DNA from: Rhabdornis inornatus
Lineage: Eukaryota > Chordata > Aves > Passeriformes > Rhabdornithidae
DNA length: 64,000 nt
Reading direction: 5' to 3'
NCBI GenBank assembly: GCA_013397075.1
Contig: VWZS01002406.1
Location: forward strand, 434,001-498,000
This document shows, piece by piece, positions 62,401 to 64,000 of the stretch. Under the pieces are notes generated by a model. That model made no database searches. It was not told where the DNA came from and saw nothing but the letters and a program-made list of their open reading frames with translations. Made by a program: the position numbers and the translations under genes. How positions within the stretch are numbered: position 1 is the first letter of the stretch; the number at the start of each line of letters is the position of its first letter.

Positions 62401-64000
62401 TCCTGTAAAACCATGAAGAGCATGAACATGATGATGAGGTATAAGCCAGCTAGTAATACAACATGTTAGGTAACTAGTGGTGAAATCTTCTGTCCCAATA
62501 GTCTTCTAAACACCTGTGTGAGTTAACAGGGGTTTTTAATTGATTTTTTCTTATGTCAGCACCTAAGCCCTCTACAAATTTCACTTTGATTTCCTCACTT
62601 GTGTCTGGATGCTGCCTGTGTCCCCTTCTGCTACAGGGGTGAGCAGAAACTCCCCTTGTAGCAAAGGCTGAGATTTCAAACACTGAGATGTGACTGACTG
62701 TTGACCAAGGGACATAGCAGAGAGAGCCATCACTGAGGTAGGGTGGTATATAAATACCTCAAGGCTCCGAAGAGCTACAATACCTGTCATATTGTAAGCA
62801 GTGCAGTAAAACTCGGGTTTATGTGGAAACACTCAGCTGCTGCTGCATCTATTCTCATCTACTGGGTCTGCAATATCTGCTACTCCTTCTTTTGATCCCA
62901 TTTCTCTAATGAAAGCAGTTGCTGCCTTGCTGTGACTCCTTGGGTGGAATTAGTACTTTCCAGGACAACTTAAAAACAGTAACACCCAAAAAGCAGGAGA
63001 ATCTGTTGAAACACACTGGAAGTAATTATACATGATCGTTTATATACACAGATTACAGCTCAGCTGACAAATGGCTTTGGTCCCCTTGACTGGCAATAGA
63101 CAATTCAGAAGCAAAGGGATCTTTGGGTGAGAGGCCACTTGACTAAAAGCATGAGAAAAAGGAGACACGTTTCTTGAGAAATTTAAAAACAGCACATCAT
63201 CACAGTCAGTTCTGCATGATACAAGTGTGCAGAAGCTTCTCTGAGAATTGGCTGGATAGCCAGGACGTTCTTTTCCATCAACAGTGCTAATTGAATATAC
63301 AGCTGAGTAACTCCAAAAAAATTACCAGCAGTGAGACAATTGAATTAGCAGATGTTAAGTGGTGATTATTAGGGATGTCATTCAGTTGTTCACACATAGG
63401 TGTCTAACACATTTTGAAGTATCCTATAATATTTAAGATGTCCTCTGGGACTTAAACTCTAGATGTGATTTTGAGGGGTCACAAACTTCCCTGAAGCTGC
63501 TCTCTGCTGCCGAAGAATGTCTCAAATACCCTAAAAGCATCTTTGATGGCACTTGACATTTATGTGTATGCAACAGAACCAAGCCCCTCGCTTCTGAGCT
63601 CCGATTCCAATTAGGTAAGTAGAAGTAGATGCCATCACCCTGCTGTGATGTTTTTTCAGACTATCTGCAGTGCTGGGAAAAGAGCACTGCATTAACCTGT
63701 GTGCCAAAGGTCATCTTTGCAATCACAAGCCCATTGTTAGGAGTTAATCATGATAACTACTGGAAAAGGGTATCATCAAAGAACCTTTAAAATGTGGACA
63801 ATTTGATCATAATCATGAAGTTTTTATTCTTGTATTACATGACTTCCTGGAGCTCTGCACATTAAGGCAGCATTGTTTGTTTTTTGAGAAAGAAACAGTA
63901 ATCAGCAAGAGTTAAGGTAAATGTTTTTTGTGCCTTCATCTTCCAAATTAAAATTTCTGAACCAGAAGAGATTTTTTCTTTCTCTAACTATAGGAGATAA
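59421..64000. other. Intergenic DNA downstream of DEPTOR
   Basis: No exon, RNA gene or mobile element was recognised with confidence. It is AT-rich except for a GC-rich patch at about 61810-62040 with a CCTGGG repeat. By synteny with mammals the next gene would be COL14A1 on the same strand, but I found no convincing exon of it before base 64000. Confidence 0.7.
61829..61866 (+). repeat. CCTGGG hexamer repeat
   Basis: Four perfect CCTGGG units occupy 61837-61860, flanked by imperfect GGGCCTGG at 61829 and CCAGGCC at 61861. It lies inside a 230-bp GC-rich patch in otherwise AT-rich DNA. The + strand carries four GGG runs spaced by CCT, the pattern of a G-quadruplex with 3-nt loops. Confidence 0.85.

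Noticed and set aside
59421..64000. First exon of COL14A1
   Set aside because: It is expected from synteny, but no signal peptide exon or matching coding sequence was recognised; a GGTAAGTAG string near 63614 alone is not enough.
1..64000. CRISPR array, bacterial operon or viral genome
   Set aside because: There are no regularly spaced repeats, no compact gene layout and no viral coding genes; intron-exon structure and CR1 copies mark vertebrate nuclear DNA.

Overview
The window is vertebrate nuclear DNA from a bird. It is AT-rich and mostly intronic, with GT-AG introns, many CR1 non-LTR retrotransposon copies, one solo retroviral LTR, and a tRNA-Ile-headed SINE with a CR1-like tail. A SINE of that design is known to me from the zebra finch (TguSINE1), so a passerine is the best guess. 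No bacterial, viral or CRISPR-type system is present.

One protein-coding gene accounts for all convincing coding sequence: DEPTOR (DEP domain-containing mTOR-interacting protein), on the + strand. Eight exons, 2 to 9, lie at 12571-12749, 14759-14882, 20861-21039, 35872-36057, 36685-36819, 39905-39975, 40605-40709 and 58262-58390. Their phases join without error and encode 368 residues plus a stop, equivalent to residues 42-409 of the human protein with no net insertion or deletion. Exon 1 (start codon and about 41 residues) is not in the window and should lie upstream of base 1.

Layout. Bases 1-12570 are the 3' part of intron 1, with two + strand CR1 copies. Exons 2-3 encode DEP1. Exon 4 and the start of exon 5 encode DEP2, and a solo LTR sits 112 bp upstream of exon 4. 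Intron 4 (14.8 kb) holds the SINE and a long + strand CR1. Exons 5-6 encode the basic linker and the phosphodegron. Exons 7-9 encode the PDZ domain, split by a 17.6 kb intron 8 with a cluster of minus-strand CR1 copies near its 3' end. From 58391 comes a 3' UTR of about 1 kb with a canonical AATAAA at 59402, then about 4.6 kb of intergenic DNA with no recognised gene. By mammalian synteny COL14A1 would come next, but no exon of it was identified.

Function. DEPTOR binds mTOR through its PDZ/linker region and inhibits mTORC1 and mTORC2. The tandem DEP domains contribute membrane/phospholipid and regulatory contacts. The serine-rich linker carries the mTOR/CK1-primed beta-TrCP degron, and all its key residues are intact here. 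The most notable non-coding observations are the solo LTR with a perfect 6-bp target duplication next to the DEP2 exon, the tRNA-Ile/CR1 SINE, the identical 179-nt length and phase of the two DEP exons, and a closely matching CR1 pair in inverted orientation about 30 kb apart inside the gene. I found no undescribed biological system; the unexplained stretches are listed as such.
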